From Ruminococcus callidus ATCC 27760 (GTDB taxonomy: Bacteria > Bacillota > Clostridia > Oscillospirales > Ruminococcaceae): 36,029 nt of DNA. Below the pieces are notes generated by a model. It saw only the letters and a program-made list of their open reading frames with translations, ran no database searches and was not told where the DNA came from. A program made the translations under genes and the position numbers. The stretch spans positions 58,890 through 94,918 of the forward strand of contig NZ_KI260480.1 of the NCBI RefSeq assembly GCF_000468015.1, written 5' to 3'. Below, in pieces: positions 14,113-21,932 of the stretch (its first letter is position 1; each line of letters starts with the position of its first letter).

Positions 14113-15452
14113 TCGATGCAACCCAGATCGCCGCAGCCATGCAGGTGCCCTGCCTGCTCAGCGGCGACATGATACAGCAGATGCAGCTGTGGGAAGAACT
14201 ATATCTGAACCGTGCCGGCTGGATACGGAACCGTATCCGTTCCTGTCACATTCCGGCGAATATCGCACAGGAGCTGAAACGGCTGACACTGACGGAATTT
14301 TCCGCCACGGTACACGATGCGGCAGAACTGGAACAGGCGGTCAGCCGTGTGCTGCCGAAGCTGCGGCGGAAAATGGACTTCGGGCTTGCCATTGGCGGCT
14401 TGCTGCTGAAACCCTATTTCACGGCACAGGGTGTTTCGGTGGACATTGTGCCGCAGAACGCCTATCTCCCGGTGAACTACACGGACGATTCCTGTGATGC
14501 GGTGGTGTGTCCGGAGGAAATTTCCATCGGCAGGGACTATTTCACCCGTCTGGAACTGCACGTCTATTCCCGGTTGCGGCAGACACACACCATTCAGAAC
14601 CGCTGCTTCCGGTCTGCCAGTCCGGGAACACTGGGCACAGAGTGCAGTCTGGATGCAGTGCCGCAGTGGGCGGATGTATTGCCGGAAAAGGTGTATGAAA
14701 ACGTACAGCGTCCGCTGTTTGCCATTTTTCAGACACCGGATTCCAACAACATCGACCCCACTTCACCGCTGGGCGTTTCGGTCTTTGCCGATGCCGTGGA
14801 CTTTATCCGGGATGCGGATGAGCACTGGGAACGAATCCTGTGGGAACTGGAATCGTCCGAACGTGCCATTGATGCCACCGAGGATCTGTTCCGGTACAAG
14901 GACGGCAAGCCGGTACTGCCCAAGGGCAGAGAGCGGATGTTCCGCAGCTATGAGAAAACGGACGGGCAGTCCTTTATCAATACCTTTTCTCCGGAAGTCC
15001 GGGACACTGCCTATTTCCATGCGTTCAATCAGATCCTGCGGCGGATCGAAAATGCGGTGGGGCTTTCCTACGGCACACTTTCCGAAGTATCCGATGTGGA
15101 GAAAACCGCAGAGGAAGTGCGAAGTTCCAAGCAGCGGAGCTTTTCCCGTGTAAAAGACATTCAAGAAAATCTGCGGAACGCACTGGAGCAGATGCTCTAT
15201 GGGATGCAGTTCTATCAGGACTACTACCGCAGTCAGAGCAGCCCACCGGTCAAGGCAACCTTTAACTTCGGGGATGGTGTGCTGGAAGATCCAGACGTGG
15301 AGTACCAGCGGCGTGTGCAGATGGTACGGGACGGACTTCTGAAACCGTCTCTGTTTCTGGCGTGGTATTTTGACTGCTCTGAGGAAAAGGCAGCACAGAT
15401 GATGCCGGAGCGGCAGGATGACGGCGGTTTATTTTCCGGTGGTGAGATCTGA
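14109..15452 (+). CDS. Portal protein, SPP1 gp6-like
   Basis: The 447-residue protein lies between the terminase and the minor capsid gene and shares one base with the latter. It has the alpha/beta make-up of SPP1-type portals, with the long helix region near residues 330-390 (YGTLSEVSDVEKTAEEVRSS and on). It forms the dodecameric DNA channel at the head vertex. The identification uses place, length and overall pattern. Confidence 0.85.
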   Translation: MIDATQIAAAMQVPCLLSGDMIQQMQLWEELYLNRAGWIRNRIRSCHIPANIAQELKRLTLTEFSATVHDAAELEQAVSRVLPKLRRKMDFGLAIGGLLLKPYFTAQGVSVDIVPQNAYLPVNYTDDSCDAVVCPEEISIGRDYFTRLELHVYSRLRQTHTIQNRCFRSASPGTLGTECSLDAVPQWADVLPEKVYENVQRPLFAIFQTPDSNNIDPTSPLGVSVFADAVDFIRDADEHWERILWELESSERAIDATEDLFRYKDGKPVLPKGRERMFRSYEKTDGQSFINTFSPEVRDTAYFHAFNQILRRIENAVGLSYGTLSEVSDVEKTAEEVRSSKQRSFSRVKDIQENLRNALEQMLYGMQFYQDYYRSQSSPPVKATFNFGDGVLEDPDVEYQRRVQMVRDGLLKPSLFLAWYFDCSEEKAAQMMPERQDDGGLFSGGEI

Positions 15453-17284
15453 TGCAGAATTATGAGCCGGATGTGACTCAGCTGCTGGGGCTATATCAGC
15501 AGCTGGAAGATGATATTGTGGCAGACATGGTGCGGCGGATGCTGCGTATGGGGTTTGTGTCAGAAACCACCGCCTATCAGGCAGAGGTGCTGCAAACTGC
15601 CGGTATCCTGTATGATGACATTTTGCAGATGATCGCAGACCGGACAGATGCCAGTGTGGCACAGGTTCGGGCGATGTTTGAGGATGCCGGTGTGCGGACG
15701 GTGGAGATCGACAACGACACCCACGAAGCAGCCGGCGAAGCCCCGGCGGACATTCGGCAGGACGCAGGCATGAAGCAGGTGCTGGAAGCCGGATACCGGA
15801 AAACCCTTGGCACGATGCGGAATTTGGTCAGCACCACGGCGAACACCACGCAGACTGCTTTCCTGCAAGCCTGTGACCGGGCGTATATGCAGGTGTCCTC
15901 CGGAGCGCTCAGTTATCAGGATGCCATACGCATGGCGGTGCGAAATCTGGCGGACGGCGGAGCATATGTGACCTATCCCACTGGACACCGTGACCGCATT
16001 GATGTTGCGGTGCGGCGGTGTGTGCTGACGGGCGTGGGACAGACTGCGGCGGCAGTGGCAAAAAAACGTGCAGAGGATTCGGGCTGTCAGTACATGGAAC
16101 TGACGGCACACGGCGGAGCAAGACCGGAGCACGCCAGATGGCAGGGGCAGCTTGTCCAGATACAGGGCAAACGCACCAGGAAGATCATTGACGGGCTGAA
16201 AGTCTTTACCCTGCAAGAAATCGGCTATGGGGACGGCAGAGGCTTCAAGGGCTGGAACTGCCGGCACAACTGGCATCCGTACTATCCGGGACTGTCCACG
16301 CCGAACTACACATCGGAGGAGATCGCCAGGCTGGACGAAAAGAGCATTTCTTACAACGGCGAGAAGTACACAGAGTATGAGATCAGCCAGATGCAGCGAA
16401 AGGGCGAGCGGAAGGTCAGAACACTAAAGCGGCGAGCGGCAGCGTTGGAGGAAGCAGCGAATAACACAGATGATCCGGTGTTAAAACAGGGTTTGAACAA
16501 TGATTTTTCGGCGGTTTCCGTGCGTTTGAAAGATGCGGAAAAAACGCTGAAAGACTTCTGTCAGCAGACCGGACAGCGGAGAGATCCGTTCCGGGAGCAG
16601 GTCAATGGGTTCGGACGGTCTACGGCTCAGAGGGCGGTGCAGGCTGCAAAACGAGTTCAGAATGGCAAAAAAGAATTGACTTCTGGCGGTGACGGTGGTA
16701 TAATAAAAGAACAGGAACGAATGCAAAGTTCTTCGGATTATGCTGTTCCAAAAGATTTGGTAAAAAGCAGAGAGTTCAGGAGCAAGTTTGATTCCATGGA
16801 TTCAGATAAAAAGTTACAGCGGCAGTATTATCAGGTTGCTAAGAAAATGTTGAACCATCGTTCAGGCACAAATGGTGAAGACTTGTATTTCTATAATACC
16901 AGAACAAAGAAATGGTATTCCTCAACAACAGGAACGCAAGCCGGAACGCCGGACTATACCGAAGAAATCCGCAGAGCGTTGCAAGAATCTGAAAAAGATG
17001 AAATCGTTTCGTTCCATAACCACCCACTTGGTATGCCGCCCAGTGCTGGTGATTTGAATGCCGCATTGAAAAACGGGTATCAAAAGGGCTATACAATTGG
17101 ACATGACGGTACGGTATTTGAATATACAGCACCAATATTTATTATCGATGAAGCGGTGTATAATAAGAGAATCAGTCTACATGCCGAAAAAGGAGATAGC
17201 GAATTCCAAGCACAGGTAAACGCACTCCTAGATTTGCAAGAATTTTATAAATTCAAATTTAAGGAGATGAAATCAGATGGATGA
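15452..17284 (+). CDS. Minor capsid protein fused to JAMM-like C-terminal toxin domain
   Basis: Residues 1-360 of this 610-residue protein match the phage minor capsid 2/MuF class (key block GHRDRIDVAVRRC, then HGGARPEHARWQGQ), which enters the prohead near the portal. From about residue 420 the DNA turns AT-rich and a different domain begins. It has the motif SFHNHPLGMPPSAGDL with H522, H524, S531 and D534, close to the JAMM metalloprotease signature (HxH, S, D), though one residue shorter than usual. MuF proteins with exchangeable C-terminal toxins are a known family of phage polymorphic toxins. A small ORF overlaps the 3' end as a possible immunity gene. What the domain cleaves is unknown. 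Confidence 0.85.
   Translation: MQNYEPDVTQLLGLYQQLEDDIVADMVRRMLRMGFVSETTAYQAEVLQTAGILYDDILQMIADRTDASVAQVRAMFEDAGVRTVEIDNDTHEAAGEAPADIRQDAGMKQVLEAGYRKTLGTMRNLVSTTANTTQTAFLQACDRAYMQVSSGALSYQDAIRMAVRNLADGGAYVTYPTGHRDRIDVAVRRCVLTGVGQTAAAVAKKRAEDSGCQYMELTAHGGARPEHARWQGQLVQIQGKRTRKIIDGLKVFTLQEIGYGDGRGFKGWNCRHNWHPYYPGLSTPNYTSEEIARLDEKSISYNGEKYTEYEISQMQRKGERKVRTLKRRAAALEEAANNTDDPVLKQGLNNDFSAVSVRLKDAEKTLKDFCQQTGQRRDPFREQVNGFGRSTAQRAVQAAKRVQNGKKELTSGGDGGIIKEQERMQSSSDYAVPKDLVKSREFRSKFDSMDSDKKLQRQYYQVAKKMLNHRSGTNGEDLYFYNTRTKKWYSSTTGTQAGTPDYTEEIRRALQESEKDEIVSFHNHPLGMPPSAGDLNAALKNGYQKGYTIGHDGTVFEYTAPIFIIDEAVYNKRISLHAEKGDSEFQAQVNALLDLQEFYKFKFKEMKSDG
16676..16704 (+). promoter_or_regulatory. Internal promoter at the capsid-toxin domain junction
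   Basis: TTGACT (16676-16681) and TATAAT (16699-16704) are 17 bases apart inside the coding sequence. An in-frame ATG follows at 16721 with AGGA close before it. The promoter sits where base composition changes and just ahead of the toxin domain. It could express the small downstream ORF, and perhaps the isolated domain (residue 424 on), in the lysogen. It is independent of late control. Activity is inferred from sequence only. Confidence 0.65.
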
Positions 17285-17432
17285 TGTTGATATCAAAGAA
17301 AAAGATGTTGATATGAATGAAATTAGACGAATATGCTCTGAGAACACTATCGAAGAACTAGAAGCAGAATTCGAGAAGTTCAAAAAGGAATTCGTAGAAA
17401 AGCACAAGAATGATGAAAGCACCTCAAAATAG
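17277..17432 (+). CDS. Small acidic protein, candidate immunity partner
   Basis: The 51-residue ORF starts at an ATG overlapping the last codons and stop of the toxin fusion gene, ten bases after AAGGAG. It is acidic, with a helix-forming segment (IEELEAEFEKFKKEFVEKHK). Immunity genes follow toxin domains at once in polymorphic toxin systems, so this is the natural candidate. Its base composition is AT-rich like the toxin domain. No known immunity family is recognised, and a small chaperone is another option. Confidence 0.65.
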   Translation: MDDVDIKEKDVDMNEIRRICSENTIEELEAEFEKFKKEFVEKHKNDESTSK

Positions 17433-17448
17433 CACGTTTTTTGAGATG
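17418..17448. repeat. Inverted, degenerate copy of the cassette terminator stem
   Basis: GCACCTCAAAA and TTTTTTGAGATGC form an imperfect stem around the stop codon of the small acidic gene. The reverse complement begins GCATCTC and ends GAGGTGC, like the three terminators downstream. It may be a relic of cassette exchange. Confidence 0.5.
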
Positions 17449-17468
17449 CAAAACCAAATATAACAAAA

Positions 17469-17493
17469 AGCATCTCACCTGAGGTGCTTTTTT
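17469..17493 (+). terminator. Cassette terminator 1
   Basis: AGCATCTC/GAGGTGCT with loop ACCT is followed by five T residues. The stem and the following TTTTTTCTATGCCAGAAAGGAG block are repeated at 17795-17835. It would stop transcripts from the internal promoter after the small acidic gene. Confidence 0.8.
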
Positions 17494-17514
17494 CTATGCC
17501 AGAAAGGAGAATCT

Positions 17515-17766
17515 ATGAAAGAAATGACATTCGGCGGTGCATTGGAAGCACTGAAAGCCGGAAAGAAAGTTGCCAGAACCGGTTGGAACGGCAAAGGAAT
17601 GTATTTGTACCTTGCTGACGGCAAATTACTGACGCAGGAAATCGGTGACGGAAGTTATCCGTTTACGGACAGCATTGTCATGAAAACCGCAGATAACCGA
17701 TATTGCATTGGCTGGCTGGCTAGTCAGACCGATATGCTGGCGGAAGATTGGTGCATTGTCAAATAG
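17515..17766 (+). CDS. tad2: Tad2-like protein (DUF2829), putative Thoeris inhibitor
   Basis: The 83-residue protein has the DUF2829 pattern: TFGGALEALKAGKKVARTGWNGKGMYLYL at the start (given in part), then DGSYPFTDSIVMKTADN, and a final MLAEDWCIV. This family includes Tad2, a phage protein that sequesters the cyclic ADP-ribose signal of the Thoeris defence system. The length agrees with Tad2 (about 90). It sits alone between two near-identical terminators with its own AAAGGAG site, as a cargo (moron) gene. Anti-Thoeris activity is inferred from the family; not all members need share it. Confidence 0.8.
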   Translation: MKEMTFGGALEALKAGKKVARTGWNGKGMYLYLADGKLLTQEIGDGSYPFTDSIVMKTADNRYCIGWLASQTDMLAEDWCIVK

Positions 17767-17794
17767 ACTACCAGCGTTTTTGCATAGCGAAAGC

Positions 17795-17819
17795 AGCATC
17801 TCGTAAGAGGTGCTTTTTT
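17795..17819 (+). terminator. Cassette terminator 2
   Basis: The same AGCATCTC/GAGGTGCT stem, loop GTAA, is followed by T residues. The 24 bases from GAGGTGC through AAAGGAG are identical to those after terminator 1. Confidence 0.8.
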
Positions 17820-17840
17820 CTATGCCAGAAAGGAGCAGTT

Positions 17841-18002
17841 ATGCTTACAATGATTGTTTTGTTAGTCCTCCTCTATGCCATGAACGGAAGTTTTGCCGTT
17901 CCCACGGTGTGCTTTGTGCTTTCGTGGATCGGCATTGGATTCGGAGCGTTTGACCTTATTTTGAAACTGTTTCTGAAAGCTTATGAGAAGCATCTCGACT
18001 GA
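17841..18002 (+). CDS. Small membrane protein, cargo gene
   Basis: The 53-residue protein begins at an ATG after AAAGGAG. It has two hydrophobic segments (LTMIVLLVLLYAM and VPTVCFVLSWIGIGFGAFDLI) and a short charged end. Its stop codon lies in the loop of the third terminator. It is the third cargo unit between minor capsid and scaffold genes. Function is unknown; superinfection exclusion or membrane toxicity are possible. Confidence 0.6.
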   Translation: MLTMIVLLVLLYAMNGSFAVPTVCFVLSWIGIGFGAFDLILKLFLKAYEKHLD

Positions 18003-18013
18003 GGTGCTTTTTT
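17989..18013 (+). terminator. Cassette terminator 3
   Basis: The stem AGCATCTC/GAGGTGCT with loop GACT and a T run is the third near-copy. The stop codon of the membrane protein gene is at 18000-18002, inside the hairpin. Confidence 0.8.
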
Positions 18014-18048
18014 CATACATTTTATTTTTTTGAAAAGGAGTTATCCCT

Positions 18049-18582
18049 ATGATCGATGAGAAATTTCTGAAAGGCATCGGCATCACCGACAAGGACACCG
18101 TGCAGAAGATCACGGAAGCCTATGCCGCAGACATCAAGGCGGAGCAGGACGCTGCCGCCGCCGTGCAGACGCAGCTGGACGAAGCCAGCAAGACCATTCA
18201 GTCCTACAAGGACATGGACATTGACGGCATCAAGGCGAGCGTGGCAGACTACAAGCAGAAGCTGGAGCAGTCCGAGGCAGACCGTGCCGCATTCGAGTAC
18301 CGCACCAAGCTGTCCCAGTATGTCAAGGGATTGCAGCTGAAAAATGATGTGTACGAAAAGTACGTCACCGATCTGCTGACATCCAAGGAACTGAAATTTG
18401 ACGGTGACAAGCTGATCGGGGCAGACGATGTGGTGCAGCAGTTCCGCACCGCCCATGCAGACGCATTCGCCCCGAACCCCGGCGAGCGTGCGGCTGTTCC
18501 CACGTCCGGCAATCTGCCCAGTGCCATGAACGGCGTGGAAGCTGCGTTTTATGGCATGAATCCGAGTTTGAAGAAGTCCTGA
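18049..18582 (+). CDS. Phage scaffold protein, GP20-like
   Basis: The 177-residue protein is acidic and helical, with a coiled coil at about residues 30-85 and a conserved end (AVPTSGNLPSAMNGVEAAFYGMNPSLK). It is of the phage GP20 scaffold type that directs capsid assembly and then leaves the head. It precedes the major capsid gene, from which a GC-rich repeat separates it. Confidence 0.87.
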   Translation: MIDEKFLKGIGITDKDTVQKITEAYAADIKAEQDAAAAVQTQLDEASKTIQSYKDMDIDGIKASVADYKQKLEQSEADRAAFEYRTKLSQYVKGLQLKNDVYEKYVTDLLTSKELKFDGDKLIGADDVVQQFRTAHADAFAPNPGERAAVPTSGNLPSAMNGVEAAFYGMNPSLKKS

Positions 18583-18589
18583 CCCCTCA

Positions 18590-18720
18590 GTCAGTGCTAC
18601 GCACTGCCAGCTCCCCTAAAGGGGAGCCTATAGAGAGGTGTTACCCCACCGTCTGCCCTACGGGCATCTACCTCAGCACAAGGCACGCCCTACGGGTGCC
18701 CTTTCAGGGGAGCCTATCAG
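18590..18720. repeat. REP-like GC-rich repeat between scaffold and capsid genes
   Basis: The region has a series of hairpins: CAGTGC/GCACTG, GCTCCCCT/AGGGGAGC, GCCC/GGGC (TCTGCCCTACGGGCATC) and GCAC/GTGC with CCCTACGGG. Blocks such as CCCTACGGG and AGGGGAGCCTAT occur twice. This is the style of chromosomal REP-like repeats in Ruminococcaceae. It may process or stabilise the transcript around the very highly expressed capsid gene, or weakly terminate. Confidence 0.7.
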
Positions 18721-18751
18721 GTAAGTTATTTTTATTTATGGAGGAAAAGTT

Positions 18752-19609
18752 ATGGAACATATTGCACAGGAAAGATATTCGACACTGGTGGACGAGAAGC
18801 TGCGGTATACGCTGGTCACCAAGGACAACCTGATCTTTAACACTCGCTATGAGGGCAATCCCAAGGCAGGCAAGGTCAAGGTGCCGGTGCGTGATACCGA
18901 GGTAGAGGTCAAGCAGTATGACAAGCAGAATGGTGCTGCGATCTCTACCGGCTCTACCACCTACTTTGACATCAACATCGACATTGACGAGGCGGTCAAC
19001 GAGATGATCGACGGCTATGACGCTGCCAGCGTTCCGGACGGCATCACCGCAGAGCGTCTGGACAGTGCCGGCTATTCTCTGGGGCTGTCCATGGACACCA
19101 AGTCTGTCCGTGCTCTGGAGGAGACCGCCGGCATCACTGTGGCAGCATCCAAGACTGCCTGCACCGACAGCACGGCATACAAGCAGGTACTGGCGGCAAA
19201 GCGTGTACAGTCCCGTATGGGTGTCCCCAATGACGGCAAACGCTGGCTGCTGGCATCTCCGGAGTTTATGGAGGTGCTGCTGACTGATGATCGTTTCGTC
19301 AAGCAGGGTGATCTGTCTCAGGAGCTGGTGCAGTCCGGCGTGGTGGGCAGAATCGCCGGCTACAATGTTTTCGAGTCCAACAACACCATGTTTGAGGACA
19401 GCAAGCTGGTATCCGGCAAGAAAACCACCACGGAATTCATCTGCGGTCACCCGAACTGGTGCCACCGTGTGCAGGAGTGGTCTGTTCCGGTCGCCGTCAA
19501 GAATCTGACCAACGAGTATATCGGTTCTTCTGCCGTACAGGGCAGAAAGGTCTACGGCATCGGTATTTCCAAGCCGCAGACGGTCTATGTCAAGAGAGTG
19601 GAGGCGTAA
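18752..19609 (+). CDS. Major capsid protein
   Basis: The 285-residue protein lies at the usual place after the scaffold. It starts MEHIAQERYSTLVDEKL and has the beta-rich, HK97-like make-up (FNTRYEGNPKAGKVKVPVRD, later RWLLASPEFMEVLL). An AGGAAAAGTT site precedes the ATG. It forms the icosahedral shell. The exact HK97 subfamily was not determined. Confidence 0.87.
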   Translation: MEHIAQERYSTLVDEKLRYTLVTKDNLIFNTRYEGNPKAGKVKVPVRDTEVEVKQYDKQNGAAISTGSTTYFDINIDIDEAVNEMIDGYDAASVPDGITAERLDSAGYSLGLSMDTKSVRALEETAGITVAASKTACTDSTAYKQVLAAKRVQSRMGVPNDGKRWLLASPEFMEVLLTDDRFVKQGDLSQELVQSGVVGRIAGYNVFESNNTMFEDSKLVSGKKTTTEFICGHPNWCHRVQEWSVPVAVKNLTNEYIGSSAVQGRKVYGIGISKPQTVYVKRVEA

Positions 19610-19612
19610 GGC

Positions 19613-20020
19613 ATGGCATATGCTGATTTTCCATACTACCAGGATTTTTATCTTGGCAGTATGATCCGGGATCCGACCGCATTCGGTCGGGCGGCAGAAC
19701 GGGCAAGCGAGTATCTGGACATGGTGACATTCGGGCGGCTGCTGGACGGCGTTCCTGCTCCGTGGGAAGACCGCATCCGGAAATGCTGCTGTGCACTGGC
19801 GGAGGCGATCGTCACCTATCAGGCATACGGCACAGGCGGTGCAGAGGGCAGCGGTCTGAAAACGGCGGAGACCATCGGAGCGTACAGTGTCAGCTACGCT
19901 ACCCCGACAGAAAGCATCTCCGCCCTTCTAAACGGAGAAACATCCGGCTTGCAGGACTATCTCAAAAGTATCTGCATCCGGTATCTGGGTGGTTCGGGGC
20001 TGTTGTACAGAGGAGTGTGA
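19613..20020 (+). CDS. Head-tail connector, gp6-like
   Basis: The 135-residue helical protein follows the capsid gene by three bases. Its pattern (FGRAAERASEYLDMVTFGRL, then CALAEAIVTYQAY) fits the small helical adaptor proteins (SPP1 gp15/HK97 gp6 type) that bind the portal. Confidence 0.75.
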   Translation: MAYADFPYYQDFYLGSMIRDPTAFGRAAERASEYLDMVTFGRLLDGVPAPWEDRIRKCCCALAEAIVTYQAYGTGGAEGSGLKTAETIGAYSVSYATPTESISALLNGETSGLQDYLKSICIRYLGGSGLLYRGV

Positions 20021-20022
20021 AT

Positions 20023-20355
20023 ATGTTTACCAATAAAATCGGCTGCACGGTATTTGAGAGAACGGTGGGAAAAGACCGCATGGAGCAGTATGTGCGGCAC
20101 TTCTTCCCTGCGATCTACTGGGAGGACATGAAGGGACAGAGCCAGAGCGGCACGTCTATGAAGCAGCAGGACAGCGTGCTGTGTATCATTCCGGCGGCAT
20201 CGGTATCCGGCTATATCCCGAAACGGAGCGACCGGATCCTCTGCGGCAGATGCACCGCCGCAGAACCGCCGGAGGAATGCCGGACGGTCATGGAAGTGAA
20301 AGACTTTCGCTATGGCTCTGCCGGTGTGCAGCATCTGGAGGTGACGGCAGTATGA
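20023..20355 (+). CDS. Head completion protein, DUF6751-like
   Basis: The 110-residue beta-rich protein starts at 20023 behind AGGAG and ends with an ATGA overlap into the next gene. Its place, second after the capsid gene, is that of head closure (stopper) proteins. The text CIIPAASVSGYIPKRSDRIL recalls the DUF6751 group. The family match is from memory. Confidence 0.65.
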   Translation: MFTNKIGCTVFERTVGKDRMEQYVRHFFPAIYWEDMKGQSQSGTSMKQQDSVLCIIPAASVSGYIPKRSDRILCGRCTAAEPPEECRTVMEVKDFRYGSAGVQHLEVTAV

Positions 20356-20681
20356 TCATCAAGGTGGGTATCCATTTTAATACCAAGCAGCTTCACGCAA
20401 AATCGGCAGTCCTGAAACAGCAGGCACAGGAATTTGTGGGAAATGAACTGCTGCGGAAATGTGATCCCTATGTGCCGTTTGACACCGGAATGCTCCGGGA
20501 TTCCGGCATTTCTCACAGCAAGCCGGAGGAAGGGTATCTGTTATGGAAAACACCCTATGCGGCGGTGCAGTGGTATGCCGGCGTATCCCGTGGGCTGCGT
20601 GGGAAAAAGTGGGCACTTCGGGCATGGGCAGACCACGGCAAGCTCATTCTGAAAAACGCCCGTATCCTTGCAAAGGGGTGA
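20352..20681 (+). CDS. Minor capsid/neck protein, HK97 gp10-like
   Basis: The 109-residue protein has the motif CDPYVPFDTGMLRDSG and then TPYAAVQWYAG, which are seen in minor capsid 2/gp10-type neck proteins of siphoviruses. It connects head and tail. The start overlaps the previous stop. Confidence 0.78.
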   Translation: MIIKVGIHFNTKQLHAKSAVLKQQAQEFVGNELLRKCDPYVPFDTGMLRDSGISHSKPEEGYLLWKTPYAAVQWYAGVSRGLRGKKWALRAWADHGKLILKNARILAKG

Positions 20682-20685
20682 TAGA

Positions 20686-21126
20686 ATGGCGATCATTTCG
20701 GCGATACGGGAGTACATTGCCGGCTGTCCGCTGCTCCATGACGGGGCGATCTTAGGCGTAGACCAGCTGGAGGCGGACACCATCGGCTATACTGTGGACA
20801 CTACACCATGTGAACCAGTGGTGCAGAAGTACACGGACGGCAGCGACAAGCGGCAGTTTCTGTTCGTCTTTGCCAGCCGGGAGAAGTACGGGGAAAGGGT
20901 GCTGGAGAACATCGCCAATTCCGGTTTCTACGAGGACTTTGCGGACTGGATCGAGCGGAACAACTGGCAGGGTATCTTTCCGGAACTGGGCGACTATCGG
21001 ACACCATACCGCATGGACATTGTTTCCAGCGGCTATGCCTATGACACCGGCGATGATACGGCTCGCTATCAGATCCAATTACGACTGATGTATTATCAGG
21101 ACAGGAGGTATTTTACACATGGGTAA
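20686..21126 (+). CDS. Tail terminator/minor capsid-like protein
   Basis: The 146-residue protein follows by four bases and overlaps the tail tube gene by eight. It reads as an alpha/beta protein (FASREKYGERVLENIANSGFYEDFADWI). By gene order it should be the tail terminator or tail completion protein that caps the tube. Confidence 0.68.
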   Translation: MAIISAIREYIAGCPLLHDGAILGVDQLEADTIGYTVDTTPCEPVVQKYTDGSDKRQFLFVFASREKYGERVLENIANSGFYEDFADWIERNNWQGIFPELGDYRTPYRMDIVSSGYAYDTGDDTARYQIQLRLMYYQDRRYFTHG

Positions 21127-21922
21127 GAATTTGAAAAACGCAGACCTTGTACTGCGTACCGGCAAGGTGGCATTCTATCATGTGCCGGGACAGAGTGCCT
21201 ATACACGCATGGAGGGCTTCACCAGCCTCTCCACGTCCAAGAATCCCACAGAGTATGAGCGGCAGTATGTGGACGAGGATTTCAAGCGGACGGATATTAC
21301 CGGCTATAACACTGCCATTGCCTATGCACTGGATCGCTACAAAAAACATCCTGTGACAGATGACATTATCAACATTCACGAGAACGAGCTGCTGGGACAG
21401 GATGCGGTGCGTTCTATCATCAATGTGGATATGACCACAGCACAGCAAGGGGGCAGCGGCATCTGGGCGGCATCGGCAAAGATGCGTGACTATGCCGTCA
21501 TTCCGGATGCAGACGGCGACACCACAGACTGCATGACCTATTCCGGCAACTTTAAGACAAGGGGCGAAATGGAGGATGTCACGGTGTACAGCACCGATGA
21601 TTTTCAGACCATTACGATTTCTTCCAACACCAAGCCGGTACTGAAAACGCTGTCTGTTTCTTATGGCAGCGAGAACCTGCTGAAACCGACCTTCAAGCCG
21701 TCTGTTACAGAGTACACGGTCAGCAAGATCGGTTCTCTGAGTGTGTATGCAGCAGCGGAGAGTGACACATTTAGTATTACAGCTTCTTGCAATGGAAATT
21801 CTTCGCCCATTACCAATTCCGGTGTGGCATTTACCGTCAAGGAAGGCGACTATATCTACATTACTGTTACAAACGGCACACTGGGCTCTAATACCTATGC
21901 CGTTAAGTGCAGTGCTTCGTAA
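21119..21922 (+). CDS. Major tail tube protein with cadherin-like domain
   Basis: Residues 1-175 of this 267-residue protein fit a siphovirus tail tube protein (SLSTSKNPTEYERQYVDEDF). Residues about 178-265 are a cadherin-like beta-sandwich (LKTLSVSYGSENLLKPTFKPS, then GDYIYITVTNGT). Such added Ig-like domains project from the tail tube and can bind cell surfaces or mucus weakly. Confidence 0.85.
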   Translation: MGKNLKNADLVLRTGKVAFYHVPGQSAYTRMEGFTSLSTSKNPTEYERQYVDEDFKRTDITGYNTAIAYALDRYKKHPVTDDIINIHENELLGQDAVRSIINVDMTTAQQGGSGIWAASAKMRDYAVIPDADGDTTDCMTYSGNFKTRGEMEDVTVYSTDDFQTITISSNTKPVLKTLSVSYGSENLLKPTFKPSVTEYTVSKIGSLSVYAAAESDTFSITASCNGNSSPITNSGVAFTVKEGDYIYITVTNGTLGSNTYAVKCSAS

Positions 21923-21932
21923 GGAGGAATGA

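Noticed and set aside
17418-18013. Repeated GCATCTC/GAGGTGC units looked at first like a CRISPR or tandem array
   Set aside because: There are only three copies at irregular spacing with genes between, and each is a hairpin with a T run. They are terminators.
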